NCBI GenBank assembly: GCA_015680685.1
Contig: MNCI01020141.1
Span: 21,236-85,235, forward strand
From: Gnetum montanum
Lineage: Eukaryota > Streptophyta > Gnetopsida > Gnetales > Gnetaceae
Length of the DNA: 64,000 nucleotides
Direction of reading: 5' to 3'
Part shown: positions 34,134 to 45,951 of the stretch, piece after piece
Layout: each line of letters starts with the position of its first letter
Position numbering within the stretch: the stretch's first letter is position 1
Position numbers and translations under genes: made by a program
The notes under the pieces: generated by a model
Database searches by the model: none
What the model was told of the DNA's origin: nothing
What the model saw: only the letters and a program-made list of their open reading frames with translations

Positions 34134-35945
34134 ACTCATAAGGTATTTTTTTTCATATCTAACATGAATATTATTAACTCAAAGATTAAAACTAATTTTG
34201 ACAAGAAAGTTATAGTAAAGATTCTTGACATAAGATTAAAAGAAAGCGAGAAATTAATGACAATGAAGGATTTATACCATTATCTTCTAGTGAATTTATC
34301 TTTTCTACAAATATTGACATTTTTTCATAGCTTTCTATTAGTATTTTAAATCATTTTTCTATTTTAAGTTCAATCATGAATGCTAAAATTAATGTAAATA
34401 TTATTAGTGTTAACCAATTTCTTGTTTTATTGAGTTAAAACTTGTAAATAGAAAAGCGGGGTTTGGTGGCTATGCTTGTTATGTAGGCTTGAGATGTTTC
34501 AGGATATTTTGAAGCCAAGGTAGAGCATAGAATGAAACTTTCAAAAGGTTTCTAGAAGAACTCGAGGTCCCATGGAAAGACACATGAGAAATCTTAAGTT
34601 TTCTTGAAAAGTCCTAAGTTTTCTTTAGAAGATCCAATTGAAGACTCGATGGGTTTGATGCAAGATTCAGGTGAACACATGGAGCTTGAAGACTCATTTT
34701 TCCTATTGAAGATTATCAAAAAATTATAGAACCCAAAAGATTACATGGACTTTCAAAAGGGAAGTCTCAAAAGTTTTAGAACATCCCAATCAAAAGGTGG
34801 GCATCCTAGCCAAAACATGAATGTCCTAGCCTATAGTGGACATCCCAATAGAATGCAAAATGATATTAGACTTTAGCCTCAAATTAGAATAGATGTCCAC
34901 CCTAGAAGGTGGATGTCCCATAGGGTGGACATCCAAGCTAAAATGTGGACATCCCACCAAAGTTAAAGAAAATGATAAGGTGGACATCCTAGTTATTTTT
35001 AGACATCCAATCCAAGAGCTAGCCTTTGAAGAGTGAATGTTCAACCCAAATATGGGATGTCCTAAGTAGCCATTAGGGAAAATAAAAAAGTCATTCCTAA
35101 TCATTTTCCAAACTCCAATTCATCATGAAAAACTTTCTTTGGTGCAAGGCTAATTAAAGTACATGCTTAAACCTCTAATGAAACAAGTAATCCAAGGCAA
35201 TCAATTGATTATATTAAAATTGATTAGGCATCTTCTCTTTGACTTGAATAAGGATACTACATTAGCTAGAGGATTGGAAAATAGATTGGTTAGCTAGAAG
35301 CTAACATTACCATTGCTACATCATTCTTCCAATGTTTTGATTGATCTTAATTTACTTATGTGTAGATTCATAGCCTTCTCATTGTTACATATCTTATGTT
35401 TTAATCTACATCTATGAATTTCTATTTCATTTGTATTATTAACCTAGTTTGAACATAACTTATGTAGACCTAATTACTTAAAGCATTATCTCTATACTCT
35501 TCATTTTGTTGTAATTCTTGATTCTTCTACATAGTGTAGATTCTCATTATAAGACAATATATACTGTAACCATGAGGGGTTTACTTGGGTATCCAAGTGT
35601 TTGACATGTTGTTTCTACCTCGAGGGGTATGTGAGTGTGTCCTACAAGAGCATCACAATTTGTTTACAATCTTATAAGGTCCTTGAAAGTCTTATGAGAT
35701 ACTAAGATTATTATTCATCCTATAGGAAATGTGTAGCATCTGAGGATCCACCATAGTGGTATTCTCATCCATAATTTAATTTCAATAAAATTAAAGGTGA
35801 TGTGCTTTTTTTTAATGCAATCCATACATTGTTCAAATTAAGTTTAGTTTTAGTTACATTAAATTAAGTTTTACTCTGTAATAAGTGTAATTGAATTCAT
35901 AAGTCATTTAAGTCATCTTGTACATGAGGAGATCTTTCATAAATA
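34134..35945. other. Intergenic; LTR-like sequence with GGACATCC motif cluster
   Basis: No gene. From about 34795 to 35060 the words GTGGACATCC and GGATGTCC (each the complement of the other) occur about ten times. Downstream, 35560-35760 has a LTR-leader-like texture (ACCATGAGGGGTTTACTTGGG). This is probably the U3-R part of another LTR, but no ends or partner were found. Confidence 0.4.
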
Positions 35946-35950
35946 GTATT
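35946..35950 (+). repeat. Target-site duplication of E1 (left)
   Basis: GTATT here is repeated as GTATT at 53091-53095, directly outside the two LTRs of E1. Confidence 0.9.
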
Positions 35951-36785
35951 TGATGAACCGTGATATCACATACGTGATATCGTGTCCATGATATTGTGTC
36001 CGAGATATCGGATCGACCATGCGATGTTGGATACCCGATATCGTGGCCTGCCTTCTTGCTTATAAATAAGAGGTAGTGCCCTTGGTTCCAAATAGTTAGA
36101 AGTTAGTCCCTTAGCCAAAATATTACCAATTTTTCCCTCCAAAGTTAGAATTATTTCTGTGTGCCTGCAATAGAAGTCATAGAGCGAACGGATCTTTATT
36201 CGAGCATTGTGTACCTAAGCACACTTTGTGTACGGTAATAAAGATGAACTTTATGATAAACCTTGCAGCATACAAAATATATTAATTAGTGTTAATTATT
36301 ATTTTATGATTTCCTAATTAACTAATGATTTCTCTCACCTTACAACTCTCTTAGTTAAATACACTCAGTACGATCACTTTGAGCATGCATGTAGCGCTTG
36401 ATAACCCAGTAACGATTAGCGTTTGGTAATCCCAGCAGTTTTGCACTAGTTTAGGATGTGTACGGCGAGTGGGAATGGATACTAGTGTTAGGAGTACTTA
36501 GAACTTAGTTAATGAATAGTTAAATTAGATTAGTTACTTAGTTATTTCTCTCTTCCCTCCTTATTAGCCCAGGATATAAAACACATAAAAGCCATAAAAA
36601 TCATATGCCTCAAGCTTACTTAACCATACAACCGTGACATACAAGTAAGTTTGGGAAGACTGATTAATCAACTTGTTATTGTTCCACAAAGGTGCATAGG
36701 CACTTAGTCCTTGGAATTCAACCAGATCATGCATGAAATGCTTGTATTCGTATGGTTGAGCGTACGGGTACCTCGCCGTTCATCA
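35951..36785 (+). mobile_element. 5' LTR of E1 (835 bp)
   Basis: Starts TGATGAACCGTGATATCAC, ends CGCCGTTCATCA. Five GATATC/GATATT words lie at 35961-36050, followed by the TATA box TATAAATAAG at 36061-36070. The start region of the transcript repeats AATAAAGATGAACTTTATGA (about 36238), a likely polyadenylation signal zone. Confidence 0.92.
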
Positions 36786-36804
36786 TTGGCATCATTGCCG
36801 GGGA
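36786..36804 (+). other. Primer binding site of E1 (tRNA-Asp)
   Basis: TTGGCATCATTGCCGGGGA immediately follows the LTR. From its second base it matches the complement of the plant tRNA-Asp(GUC) 3' end (TGGCGCCGTTGCCGGGGA) with three transition differences. Confidence 0.85.
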
Positions 36805-36917
36805 CTTAGTTGTTTGTGTGCTAAGTAGAACTTAGGAAATCATTCACATCATTGGAATGAACCCTTAGGGTTGGTTAAGAAAAAGATAACAGTGCATTGC
36901 ACACTGAACAAGACAAG

Positions 36918-39290
36918 ATGTCTTCTTCTTCACACAAAAGCACCTCACCACCTAGGACTAAGACAAGAATCAATTAGCAGCAAGATACACATGATGTTGA
37001 TCTGCCAATTCCTCAACAGTTTCATGTGGTATATGTTCATCCCAATGAATATGTATCCAACTTCACCTTTATTCTCCACCAAGATGAACAGCTACGTTGG
37101 CATAACTTGGAAGGTAACATAGTGTTACCTCCTGACTGTTCAATACCAAGTATGCTTCTTCATGCTCTCACACAAATAGGCATGCAACACTTACATGCTA
37201 AGTACATTGCACAGGACTATGATTTGAGAGACTATCGTCCTACCAAAGTGCAACGTCAAAGGGATTATCAACAGGAGAGACACCATAAGTCCTTGAAGGG
37301 AAAATGGTCTAAGGATGCCCCCCACATTTTAAGCGAGATTGAGGACAATGAACTTGCCTTAAGTAGTCACCCACATAACGATGTTCCTCCCCTTGACTTT
37401 GGCCAAGGGATTGTGTATCAGAACCTTTATTCTACTATTCACAACCTAGGTGCTGATACCAATGGATAGAAAGTGTCTAAAAAAGGAACAAAAGCACATG
37501 ACAAAGGTGGGCATTTTGATTGCAATCGTGATCAAGGTAGCGACCACTAAAGAGAAGGTAGTAGACACCGCCATGATGGTGGTTCTTCTACTTCTTCACC
37601 TTCATCATCTCCTTCACCCTCTCCTTTCGTGTTTGGGTGTAGTCATAGAGAAACAGATCATGAGGATAAGGGTAAACAAAGTGGAAGTCACAGACGAGAC
37701 AACCAAGACAGAGGATGAGGGCACTCTAGGGAATCACGCCATAGAAGAAGGGAGAGTAGGGAACCATGTAGGCACCATAGAAACTATGAATGAGATGATC
37801 ATGATGAACCCCTACTTGCTATGTGAAGCATGCTAGATATAATTGAGGTTGTGAGAGTTCCAACAAGGCACCAAAAAGATAGTAGGATCAAAAGGTTAGA
37901 CATGAATAACATCCCACGATTTGAAGGGGGTTATAACACTGATCCTCAAAATCACTTACAAGCATTTCACGATGCATGTGCCTTGCAAAACATAGAAAAC
38001 GAATGGCAAAAATTGAAGTTGTTCCCATGGATACTAATAAAAGAAGCTGAAAGCTGGTATTGGTCCTTAGAACTAGAATCCATTCGTAGGTAGAGTACTA
38101 TGCTAGAATTGTTCAATAATAAGTACCAAATGTACTCCTGGATGTCTAACTTGGAAAAGCAAATCCAAGGATGGAAATAAGGAAGTCATGAACCCTTGGA
38201 TGCTTCCATGGGCCGTTATTATGCACTTCTACATCATTGTTCTGGCCATGGTTATTCGTAGCGGGATCAACTATGCCATCTCATAGATGGGCTTAGGCAT
38301 GAAATGAGAAGAACCCTTGGGACCTATGCCCAAGGGAGGTTATCTGAGCTTAGGTCCCATCAAATTCATAGGCTACTGGAGCAAGTAGCTAAGGAAGAAG
38401 GGGAGCTATGAAAAAGAGAGAGTGTGGAGGAATATAATTGAGATCCTTCCCTCTGAAAGAAGGGAGTAAGATTTTGTGAGGATGAGGAAGAGTCACCACT
38501 CGAAGAGATGGTGAATAGGAAAACCTTGCCTATCCAAAAGTTAAAATCAAAAGTGTCAACAAAGGTAGACCAAATGTGGGACTCCCTATATAGTAGATTT
38601 CAAACTATGCTCAAAGTAGTAGAGGAGTCTAGAGAGCGAGGTAGTGATCGTGAAAAATGAAAAAAGAGAGAAGCAGAAAATGCACGTAACAAGGGTAAGG
38701 GTAATGTTTCTATTATTGAAGAGGTTGTGGACTTAGATATAAGTGATGATAGTGGATGTGAGATTTGTCAATACGACCATCCTAAGGGATGTTGCCCTGT
38801 GACCTCCCATTTGCAGGAGTCTGGGGTGTATGCACTTAATCCACGTTTAAACAAACAACAAACATCTCGATGGTTACCTTATCCCTAAGGCAAACCAAGG
38901 TAGTTCCACCAACCTTTAATGTATTATCCAAGTGGAACTCCACCACAACTAATTGAGCAACATTAACAGTGGTAGCACCCACAATCATGGGGAATGCCAC
39001 CGCCAAGGCAACAATATCCTTATCGAAAACCTGACCCATATGGATACTACGTGTAACATCCAATCTCTCCACATGACTCTATTGGTCACATTTCTCCCCA
39101 ACGTCACTACTAAGCTTGCGAGTACTATAGGACTTCCTCTCCTAGGGGTGACATTCCACAAGTATACCATCTTTCCAATCTAGCCGCATCTCTCCCACCA
39201 ATAGCTCCATTATCACCTGCTCCAGCAATGCAAGGTGAACTCCCTACTCAGCCATAGCAATGTAATGCCACAAGGGCTATTAATCCTTAA
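36918..39290 (+). pseudogene. gag of E1 (broken)
   Basis: Starts MSSSSHKSTSPPRTKTR. Order of parts: an N-terminal block VVYVHPNEYVSNFTFILHQD, a Ser/His/Asp-rich linker (frame broken after 37469), then the capsid-like retrotransposon gag domain from MLDIIEVVRV at 37830 (MNNIPRFEGGYNTDPQNHLQ, AFHDACALQNIENEW, KLFPWILIKEAESWYWSLEL). The nucleocapsid region has the metal-binding-like CEICQYDHPKGCC at 38757-38795 (CX2CX3HX3C rather than the usual CX2CX4HX4C), and then a Pro/Gln-rich tail with QSWG-type words. Several stops: TAG at 37467, TAG at 38091 in the capsid domain where relatives have Trp, others in the tail. Confidence 0.85.
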
Positions 39291-39314
39291 CCTATTGTTG
39301 GTTCTGACAACCGT

Positions 39315-39893
39315 ATGAAGAAAAGATCTTTCTTCAGAACCAACAATCCAACCAAGCCTTTGCAACCCCAAGTGGCTAAGTCTTTAGACACCTTCGTATC
39401 AACTAAACCTTCAGAGTCCCCTTCGAACTTAACACTGCATTCAACGCATACGATCATGTTAACACATGCCGTTACTAATTGGATCAAGGTTGTCCACCTT
39501 CCTAGGAAATTCTCTAATCTTGGGAGTCCCATAATATATCTACAAATCACTGGGAATGAGCCATGCAAAGCTCTTTTAGATTTAGATTTCAGTGTCAACC
39601 TAATATCCCAAAAAATGTATAAGGCTTGGAACCTACCCCTATTAAAAAATAGCAATGTCCATTTAGAGTTAGCTGACTAGTCCATCACTGTTCCCTTGGG
39701 ATTAGTGAAGGACATTATTACCACTATTTATGGGTGGTCGTATCTAGCTAACTTCCTAGTGATTCAATTGAATAACAGTAAAGGGGACTTCCCAATCATA
39801 ATGGGAAGGACATGGCTAAGCACTATCGATGCATGCCTAGGTATCTACGATCTTTACCTAGAAATATCTAAGGAAAACACGCATCGCATATAG
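39315..39893 (+). pseudogene. Aspartic protease of E1 (broken)
   Basis: Reads TPRK-like lead-in, then IYLQITGNEPCKALLDLDFS, VNLISQKMYKAWNLP, a stop at 39678-39680, then VKDIITTIYGWSYLANFLVI and GDFPIIMGRTWLSTID. The active-site position that is DTG or DSG in most retroelements is DLD here (DLG in E2). It lies in the gag frame; pol follows in the +1 frame at 40033. Confidence 0.85.
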
Positions 39894-40032
39894 TGACATA
39901 GGGTGCAATTGTGTGCAGAGATCATGGGTTGTGCAAATTTTAACATTACCTGCATACAATAAGTGTGCACAAATGATCAACATACAAAGGTGCTTGTATG
40001 CAGAAGCCACAAGACAAGAAGACACCTAGTGG

Positions 40033-41301
40033 ATGATAGCAAATGATGAAAGCAGCTCACTTCTATGCATAGAACTAACTGAGGGTTTGACTTGCAATTA
40101 TATAGATAGCATTGATGCATTAGAGCAAGTCCACTGCCAACTTCCCACTCCTAACTTAAGAAACATCAACGAGGGGAAGTTGGAAATTCCCAAGAAATTT
40201 AAACAAGAGCCCCTGGAGCTAAAACCATTGCCCACCAGTATGGAATACATGTTCCTTAAGAATGGAAAACCAGTAATCATCAATGCAAGACTTGCTCTGC
40301 AACAAAAAGAAAGTCTACTCAAGGTAATAAACAAGTGGTGAAAAGCCTTTGCCTGGTCATATCCAGAATTAATTGGAATAGATCCTAGGATATGCCAGCA
40401 TAGGATTTACACTGACTCCTCCATGAAGCCTCGAAAACAACCACAGAGGCGATTGAACCCAAAGTTGAAGCAAGTAGTAAAAGAAGAAATCAAACAACTT
40501 CTAAAGGCTGGGTTCATATACCCCATTGCTGATAGCGAATGGGTTAGCCCCTTAGTAATTATGCTTAAAAAGGGAGGCAAATGGAGGGCGTGTATAGATT
40601 TTAGGCTGCTAAACATGGCAACATTTAAGGATCACTTTCCATTACCATTTGTTAACCAAGTCTTGGATGCAATCGTAGGGCATCACTATTATAGTTTTCT
40701 GGATGGCTATAGCGGATACAACTAAATACAAATAGCCCCAGAACACCAAGCTAAAACTACGTTCACTAGTCCTTGGGAAAAATTTGCATATAAACAAATG
40801 TCGTTTGGCTTATGCAATGCCCTTTCCACGTTTCAATGCTTAGTTCTAAGCATATTCTAGCAGCAGATAGGAAATGGTGTGGAAGTCTTTATGGATGACT
40901 TCTTCACTTACAGAGCAAGTTTTGATCAAGCCTTGGACTGGTTAGAGAAAGTGTTGAAAAGATGTGTAAAAACTAATCTAAGGCTCAGTTGGTAGAAAAG
41001 CCATTTAATGGTCCAAGAAGGTGTAGTACTTGGGCATAAAATTTCACATGCAGGGATAGAGGTAGATCCTAAGAAAATGAAAGTCATCCAAGGAATTACC
41101 CATCAATCGAAAACTGTCAAAGATATTCAATCATTCCTTGGACACATTAGCTACTATAGGAGATTCGTAGAGAACTTTTCAAAGATTTCCAAACCATTGG
41201 TAGAGCTAACGAAAAAGGACGTACCCTTTGAGTGGACCAGGGAATGCGAACTAGCTTTCCAAACTTTGAAGCAGAAGTTGGTAGAAACACCCATTCTATA
41301 A
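40033..41301 (+). pseudogene. Reverse transcriptase of E1 (stops, frame intact)
   Basis: The lead-in LEQVHCQLPTPNLRN is followed by the RT domain from QRRLNPKLKQVVKEEIKQLL (40447). Motifs: AGFIYPIADSEWVSPLVIML, KKGGKWRACIDFRLLN, FPLPFVNQVLD, SFLDGYSGYN, FAYKQMSFGLCNA, and the catalytic FMDD at 40888-40899 (YxDD in most relatives). It continues VQEGVVLGHKISHAGIEVD and FLGHISYYRRFVENFSKIS. Stops lie at about 40339, 40723, 40858 and 40996, all in one frame, with no indels. Confidence 0.93.
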
Positions 41302-41790
41302 GCTCCTGACTAGCCTAGATCGTTCCATGTCATGACTGATGCGTCCAATTATGCCTTAGGAGCCGTACTTACACAGTTAGATGATCAAAAATGTCCTTAT
41401 TACATCCACTGTGCAAGTAGAAGTATAGCTGGTGCACAACTTAACTACACTACTACAAAAAAAGAATTAATGGCTGTACTGTTTACACTAGAAAAATTTA
41501 GGCACTATGTATTAGTATACAAAGTATTCATACACACATATCATAGTGTAATTCGGTTCCTCATGAATAAGCTAATGGTAAGCCCCCGTATTATATGATG
41601 GCTGGTAATCCTACAAGAGTTTGATCTAACGTTGATCGATTATAAAGGCACTGAGAATGTAGTTGCCAATCGTGAATCTTGGTTGCACTGGGATAGCAAA
41701 GAGGATGAGTATCCTATTTTCGATCACTTCCCTGATGAGTTCCTCTTTGTCAGTGTAGTGAATAAGTAATCACCCAAAAAGACAAATTGG
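41302..41790 (+). pseudogene. RNase H domain of E1 (broken)
   Basis: After stops at 41299 and 41311 it reads MTDASNYALGAVLTQL, then YYIHCASRSIAGAQLNYTTT, KKELMAVLFTLEKFRHYVLV. The catalytic pattern is DAS...E (KELMAV)...; the third acidic position (normally DH) reads TYHSVIRFL, so Asp is replaced. A TGA at 41596 replaces the Arg seen in this position in relatives. The same frame continues to integrase. Confidence 0.88.
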
Positions 41791-41961
41791 TACAGTAGCA
41801 TTCTTACCTATCTCCTTACCCAACAAACACCACAAGAGTTAGACCTTAAGAAGAAATAATAGTTTCTTCATAGAGCCAAGTACTTTATGGAGATCAATGG
41901 ATAACGTTACAAAGTATGTCCTGATGGCTTTGTTCGATGGTGTGTTCCCGATAGAGATCAA

Positions 41962-43137
41962 TTGAGAGTTCTCCAAGATGCTCATGAGGGCCCTTGTGGG
42001 GGTCACTATGCTAGGAGAAAAATGGCTATTGAGATCCTGCTTGTAGGATATTATTGGCCTACCTTGTTCAAGGACACCCATCAATTCGTCCAATCTTGTG
42101 AGTGTTGTCAACGTGATGGAGGAATGACTGCTAGAATGAAGGGTTTGCAACAATGGATTCAATCGTTAGAACCCGTTGACATTTGGGGAATTGATTTCAT
42201 GGGGCCGATTACACCAATGTCCAATGGAAAAGCTTACATTATAGTTGTCGTAGACTACTTAGCAAAATGGGCTGAAGTAGCTGCTGTTAAAGATTGCACC
42301 TCATCTACAGCTACATGATTTTTCCAACAACAAGTTGTCAATAGGTTTGGTATGCCATGTGCACTTCTCTTAGATAATGGTACACACTTTATAGGTGAAC
42401 CTTTTCGAAAGTTAATGCAACACTTAGGGGTTGAGCACAAATTAACTACACCATACCACCCCCAAGCAAATGGTCAAGTTGAGGTCACCAACAGGGAGAT
42501 TACTAAGATACTAACCAAAACCATTAGCAAGTATAGGCGAGATTGGAGCACTAAACTAAATGATGCTCTTTGGGCATACTGCTCCACATGGAAACTCCCT
42601 ATAGGCTACTCTCCCTACAAGTTAGTGTATGGAAAAATTCCAATGCTCCCTATCCAAATTGAGCTCCCTACACTAGCCATGGCATGTGATCTCAACCTTG
42701 ACCTTGATCTAGCACAAAAACAAAGGTTGATGACTCTTTACTTGCTAGACGAGAATCGATTAGCTACCCTGTCATTTAATGAGTTGCACAAGGCATTTAA
42801 TAAATAATGTGATGACTTGAAAATTAGGAAAGTTAAGTATCAACCTAGAGATAAGGTTCTCTACTAGAACCCCACACATGTGTCACAAAGGACCAAATTT
42901 CAAACATTGTGGAAAGGACCTTACATTATCTATGCAACTTTTCCTTCAGGAGCCATGACCATATACAAGCCTGAGAGCCCAGATAAGAGATTGTTAGTCA
43001 ACGTGCAACAAACAAAACCTTTCCATGAGTTTAGGATAGCCAGAACATATGCTACCTCTGTAGGTCGACAACCTTGCTCATTATTTCAGATCTCCTCCTT
43101 CCAACTTAGTCATGGGGGAGATGGCCATCTCTACTAA
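41962..43137 (+). pseudogene. Integrase of E1 (broken, catalytic triad kept)
   Basis: Zinc-binding HHCC domain: His at 41983 (DAHEGPCGGH), His at 42004, Cys at 42097 and 42106 (SCECC). Core: Asp at 42193 (WGIDFMGPI), Asp at 42373 (LLDNGTHF), Glu at 42481 (QVEVTNREI), so the two last catalytic residues are 35 residues apart, the usual D,D35E spacing. The C-terminal part reads YSPYKLVYGK and, after stops at 42805 and 42868, TKFQTLWKGPYIIYATFPSG and the end DGHLY. No chromodomain is visible, in keeping with the Athila branch. Confidence 0.92.
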
Positions 43138-43430
43138 TCATTGAAGGCCCTTAGTTCTTTCTAAGTTTTTATTTTACACATTTTTGTTTTACACCATCAT
43201 TCATATTTTTACCATTTCCTTTCCATGAGTTTAGGATAGCCAGAACCTATGCTACCTCTGTAGGTGGACAACCTTGCTCATTATTTCGGATCTCCTCCTT
43301 CCAACTTAGTCATGGGGGAGATGGCCATCTCTACTAATCATTGAAGGCCCTTAGTTCTTTCTAAGTTTTTATTTTACACATTATTTTTTTACACATTTTT
43401 GTTTTACACCATCATTCATATTTTTACCAT
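43021..43430 (+). repeat. Tandem duplication of 200 bp at the end of E1 pol
   Basis: The block starting TTCCATGAGTTTAGGATAGC, spanning the last ~115 bases of pol and the first part of the untranslated region, is repeated from 43221 with few changes (GGTCGAC against GGTGGAC). The second copy carries an extra TTATTTTTTTACACA. E2 has only a single copy of this block. Confidence 0.88.
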
Positions 43431-45035
43431 TTCTTTATGTGATTACTCTATTTTGTTTTGTTCATCACCCAATAAGTGTTCATTATGGTGGCATGAATAA
43501 TATCATATTGATTGCTAATGTTTGGATTTTACCTTTGAAGTATGATGTTGATAATTAAGGTATAGTTCTTTTGATTAAACAGGCAATGAGTTCACAATGG
43601 TCATGCATCCATAAAATCCTATTGTCTCCCTTGGCTTGGAACTGTATAGTCCCTTTCTCTAATAAAACTATTACTGAATTAGTGGTTGAGTATTTCTTAG
43701 ACTAAGGAAAGACTCAAAGGATGAAAAGGGTGTGACTTTAAGGGGATTCTATGCATTTTTACTGGCTATTCTCTTGAGTGCTTAGATGCTTTTTTCTTGG
43801 GTTTTCAGCCATTCTGACCATTCATCAAATCACCAGAAGCTAAGGACAGAAAAATAAGTCTTTGCATGGTGTGGTTCTCATGTGAAAAACACACAAAAAA
43901 AAAAGAACATAGTGAGAATTCAAAGCACACCCCTTAGACACAATAATGAACTTGGGCTACATGCACTAGTTATGGCTTTGGAAAGACATGTTACCCATGC
44001 CTAAAGGTTCCCTCTAACTAAGGCACCTTCTTGCTTCCTAGTTCTCCATCTTGCTCTCCTTAGAATGGTGGTGAATTTTTGTAGAGGAATTCTTGTTGCT
44101 TCAAGGGGATGGGTTGGTCAAATGTGTTGATGCGAAGTAACTGAATGTGGATTGTTGAGCCTAGATTCGGAATGAGTTCTACTCGGTCACATTAACCATG
44201 AAACACACAAGGGACTTTACACAACCTTCTTCTTGGGTTTCCATTTCACTCTCTACTCTCCACCATTCCTTCCCATTTCTCATCTCATTACCAATTTTAT
44301 CATTAGTCTGTATCTTGGTTGATGCATTGTTCTTCCTTGGTAATTTCTTATGGGTAAGTCTTTAAGCAATTGACATTCCTAGAGCCTACGGACTCTTTGG
44401 TTTGTGGGTCTGTCAGGGCACTAAAGGCATGAGCTTGCTTTGGGGAGGACCCACTGACATTCCTTTTTGGTACATTTGTTAACCTCTTTCCCTTAAACAT
44501 TTCTTGAAATCAACAATTTTTTTTTGTTTCATCCCCATCCATGACATCCATTTTATTGGTGTTGCCATTGTTACTTTTTCTCCACCTTTCTTATTCCTTA
44601 TTTTTTTCCACCCTACCACTACTGGAGGTTTGCTCTTAGTCATGGGGGCCCAGGCACAAAATTTTTTAATTTTTCCTAACCCCTACACCTTAGGTAGTCT
44701 CTAGTGTTAAAACTCTAGAATTAGTATCTACCATAATCACAACTCAGCCAATGCACTTTACATCGAGACAAGGTATCAATTGCATTGTGATTTATCTACC
44801 TCACTCATTTATGACTGTGTTGTGTGTGTAGATGGTGATCATACAACAATGGATTGGGCCTGGAGGAAACACTTAGGATGGACTGGAACTGGAACATTTA
44901 CAAAAGGAGCAAGATTGGTGGCGTGGCTATGGATGAACAACGGAAGGTGCAATATTGGCATCGGTAGCAGCACATCTTATTCTTTTCTCTCTCTCTCCTT
45001 CTCTTCCAGCTGCCAAATAAGGCTATATTTCATTT
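43138..45035 (+). other. 3' untranslated region of E1, left part
   Basis: No coding frame can be supported; there is no env-like protein. It aligns along its length with 49400-51100 of E2. It includes the PPT-like word AGTCATGGGGGCCC at 44638-44651. E2 is inserted at its right end. Confidence 0.8.
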
Positions 45036-45040
45036 ATGTA
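45036..45040 (+). repeat. Target-site duplication of E2 (left)
   Basis: ATGTA here and at 52094-52098, directly outside the LTRs of E2. Removing E2 and one copy restores continuity with the homologous untranslated region seen in E2 at 51085-51120. Confidence 0.9.
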
Positions 45041-45805
45041 TGATGAGCTGCGATATCGTGTCCCATCTTATTATCTATAAATAAGAGGTGGCTTCTGTTG
45101 TTTTAGGTAGTTAGACTTAAACCCTTAGCTAAACTCTTGCAGTTTTACCATTCTAGAGTTAGAATAATTTCCATGTGCCCGCAGTAGGAGTCTTAAAGTG
45201 AACAAATCTTTATTCAAGCAAATTGTACCTGAGCACACATTTGTGTACGGCAATAAAGATGAACTTTATGATAAACCTTGCAGCATACAGACTAAGCTAA
45301 ATAAGAATTAATTATTTTTGAATGTTTAAATGCTTTTTTAGTTAATTAATCTCTCTCTCAACCCTTGACTCTCCTAGTTAAGTACACTCAGTACGACGGC
45401 TTCGAGCATGTGTGTAGCGCTTGGTAATCTAGTAACGATTAGCGTTTGGTAATTCTTGCAACGTTACACTAGTTTAGGATGTGTGCGGCAAGTGGGAACA
45501 GATACTAGTGTTAGGAATAGTTATAACTTAGTTAGTGAATAGTTAACGAAAGTTAGTCATTTAGTTCTCTTCACCTTCCTATTAGCATAAGACATTAAAA
45601 AGATAAAAGTTATAAAAATCATATACCTCAAGCTTACTTAACCATACAACTGTGACAATACAAGTAAGTTTGGAAAGACAACAATTGAGTAACCTTAGGT
45701 GTTCCATTAAGGCGTGCAAGCACTTAGTCCTTGGGGTTTGACTGGATCACACATGAGATGCTTGTACTCATATGGTTGAGTGTAGGGGTACCTCGCCACT
45801 CATCA
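45041..45805 (+). mobile_element. 5' LTR of E2 (765 bp)
   Basis: Starts TGATGAGCTGCGATATCGTG and ends GCCACTCATCA. Compared with its 3' partner it lacks one GATATC unit (TATGCGATATCGCA) and the 42-bp duplication. TATA-like TATAAATAAG at 45077-45086. Confidence 0.92.
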
Positions 45806-45824
45806 TTGGCACCATTTCCGGGGA
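45806..45824 (+). other. Primer binding site of E2 (tRNA-Asp)
   Basis: TTGGCACCATTTCCGGGGA, matching the plant tRNA-Asp 3' complement with three differences. Confidence 0.83.
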
Positions 45825-45951
45825 CTTAGTTGTTTGTGTGCTATGTAGAACATAGGAAATCATCCATATCGTTGGGATGCTAGAACAAACCCTTTAGGGT
45901 TAATAAAGGAAAGATAAGACAATGGTAAAATTGCATACCGAATAGGAAAGA

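Noticed and set aside
35961-36050. GATATC repeats as PHR1-type phosphate-starvation sites (GNATATNC)
   Set aside because: In GCGATATCGC the base two before ATAT is C, not the required G, so the site does not fit.
38836-39655. Several long open frames on the minus strand of E1
   Set aside because: They are complements of the gag tail and protease of E1, which align with E2 on the plus strand.
43138-45035. Possible env-like gene in the 3' region of E1
   Set aside because: Athila relatives sometimes have one, but the short frames here (44504-44704, 44780-45043) are not shared with E2 and show no signal peptide or membrane pattern.
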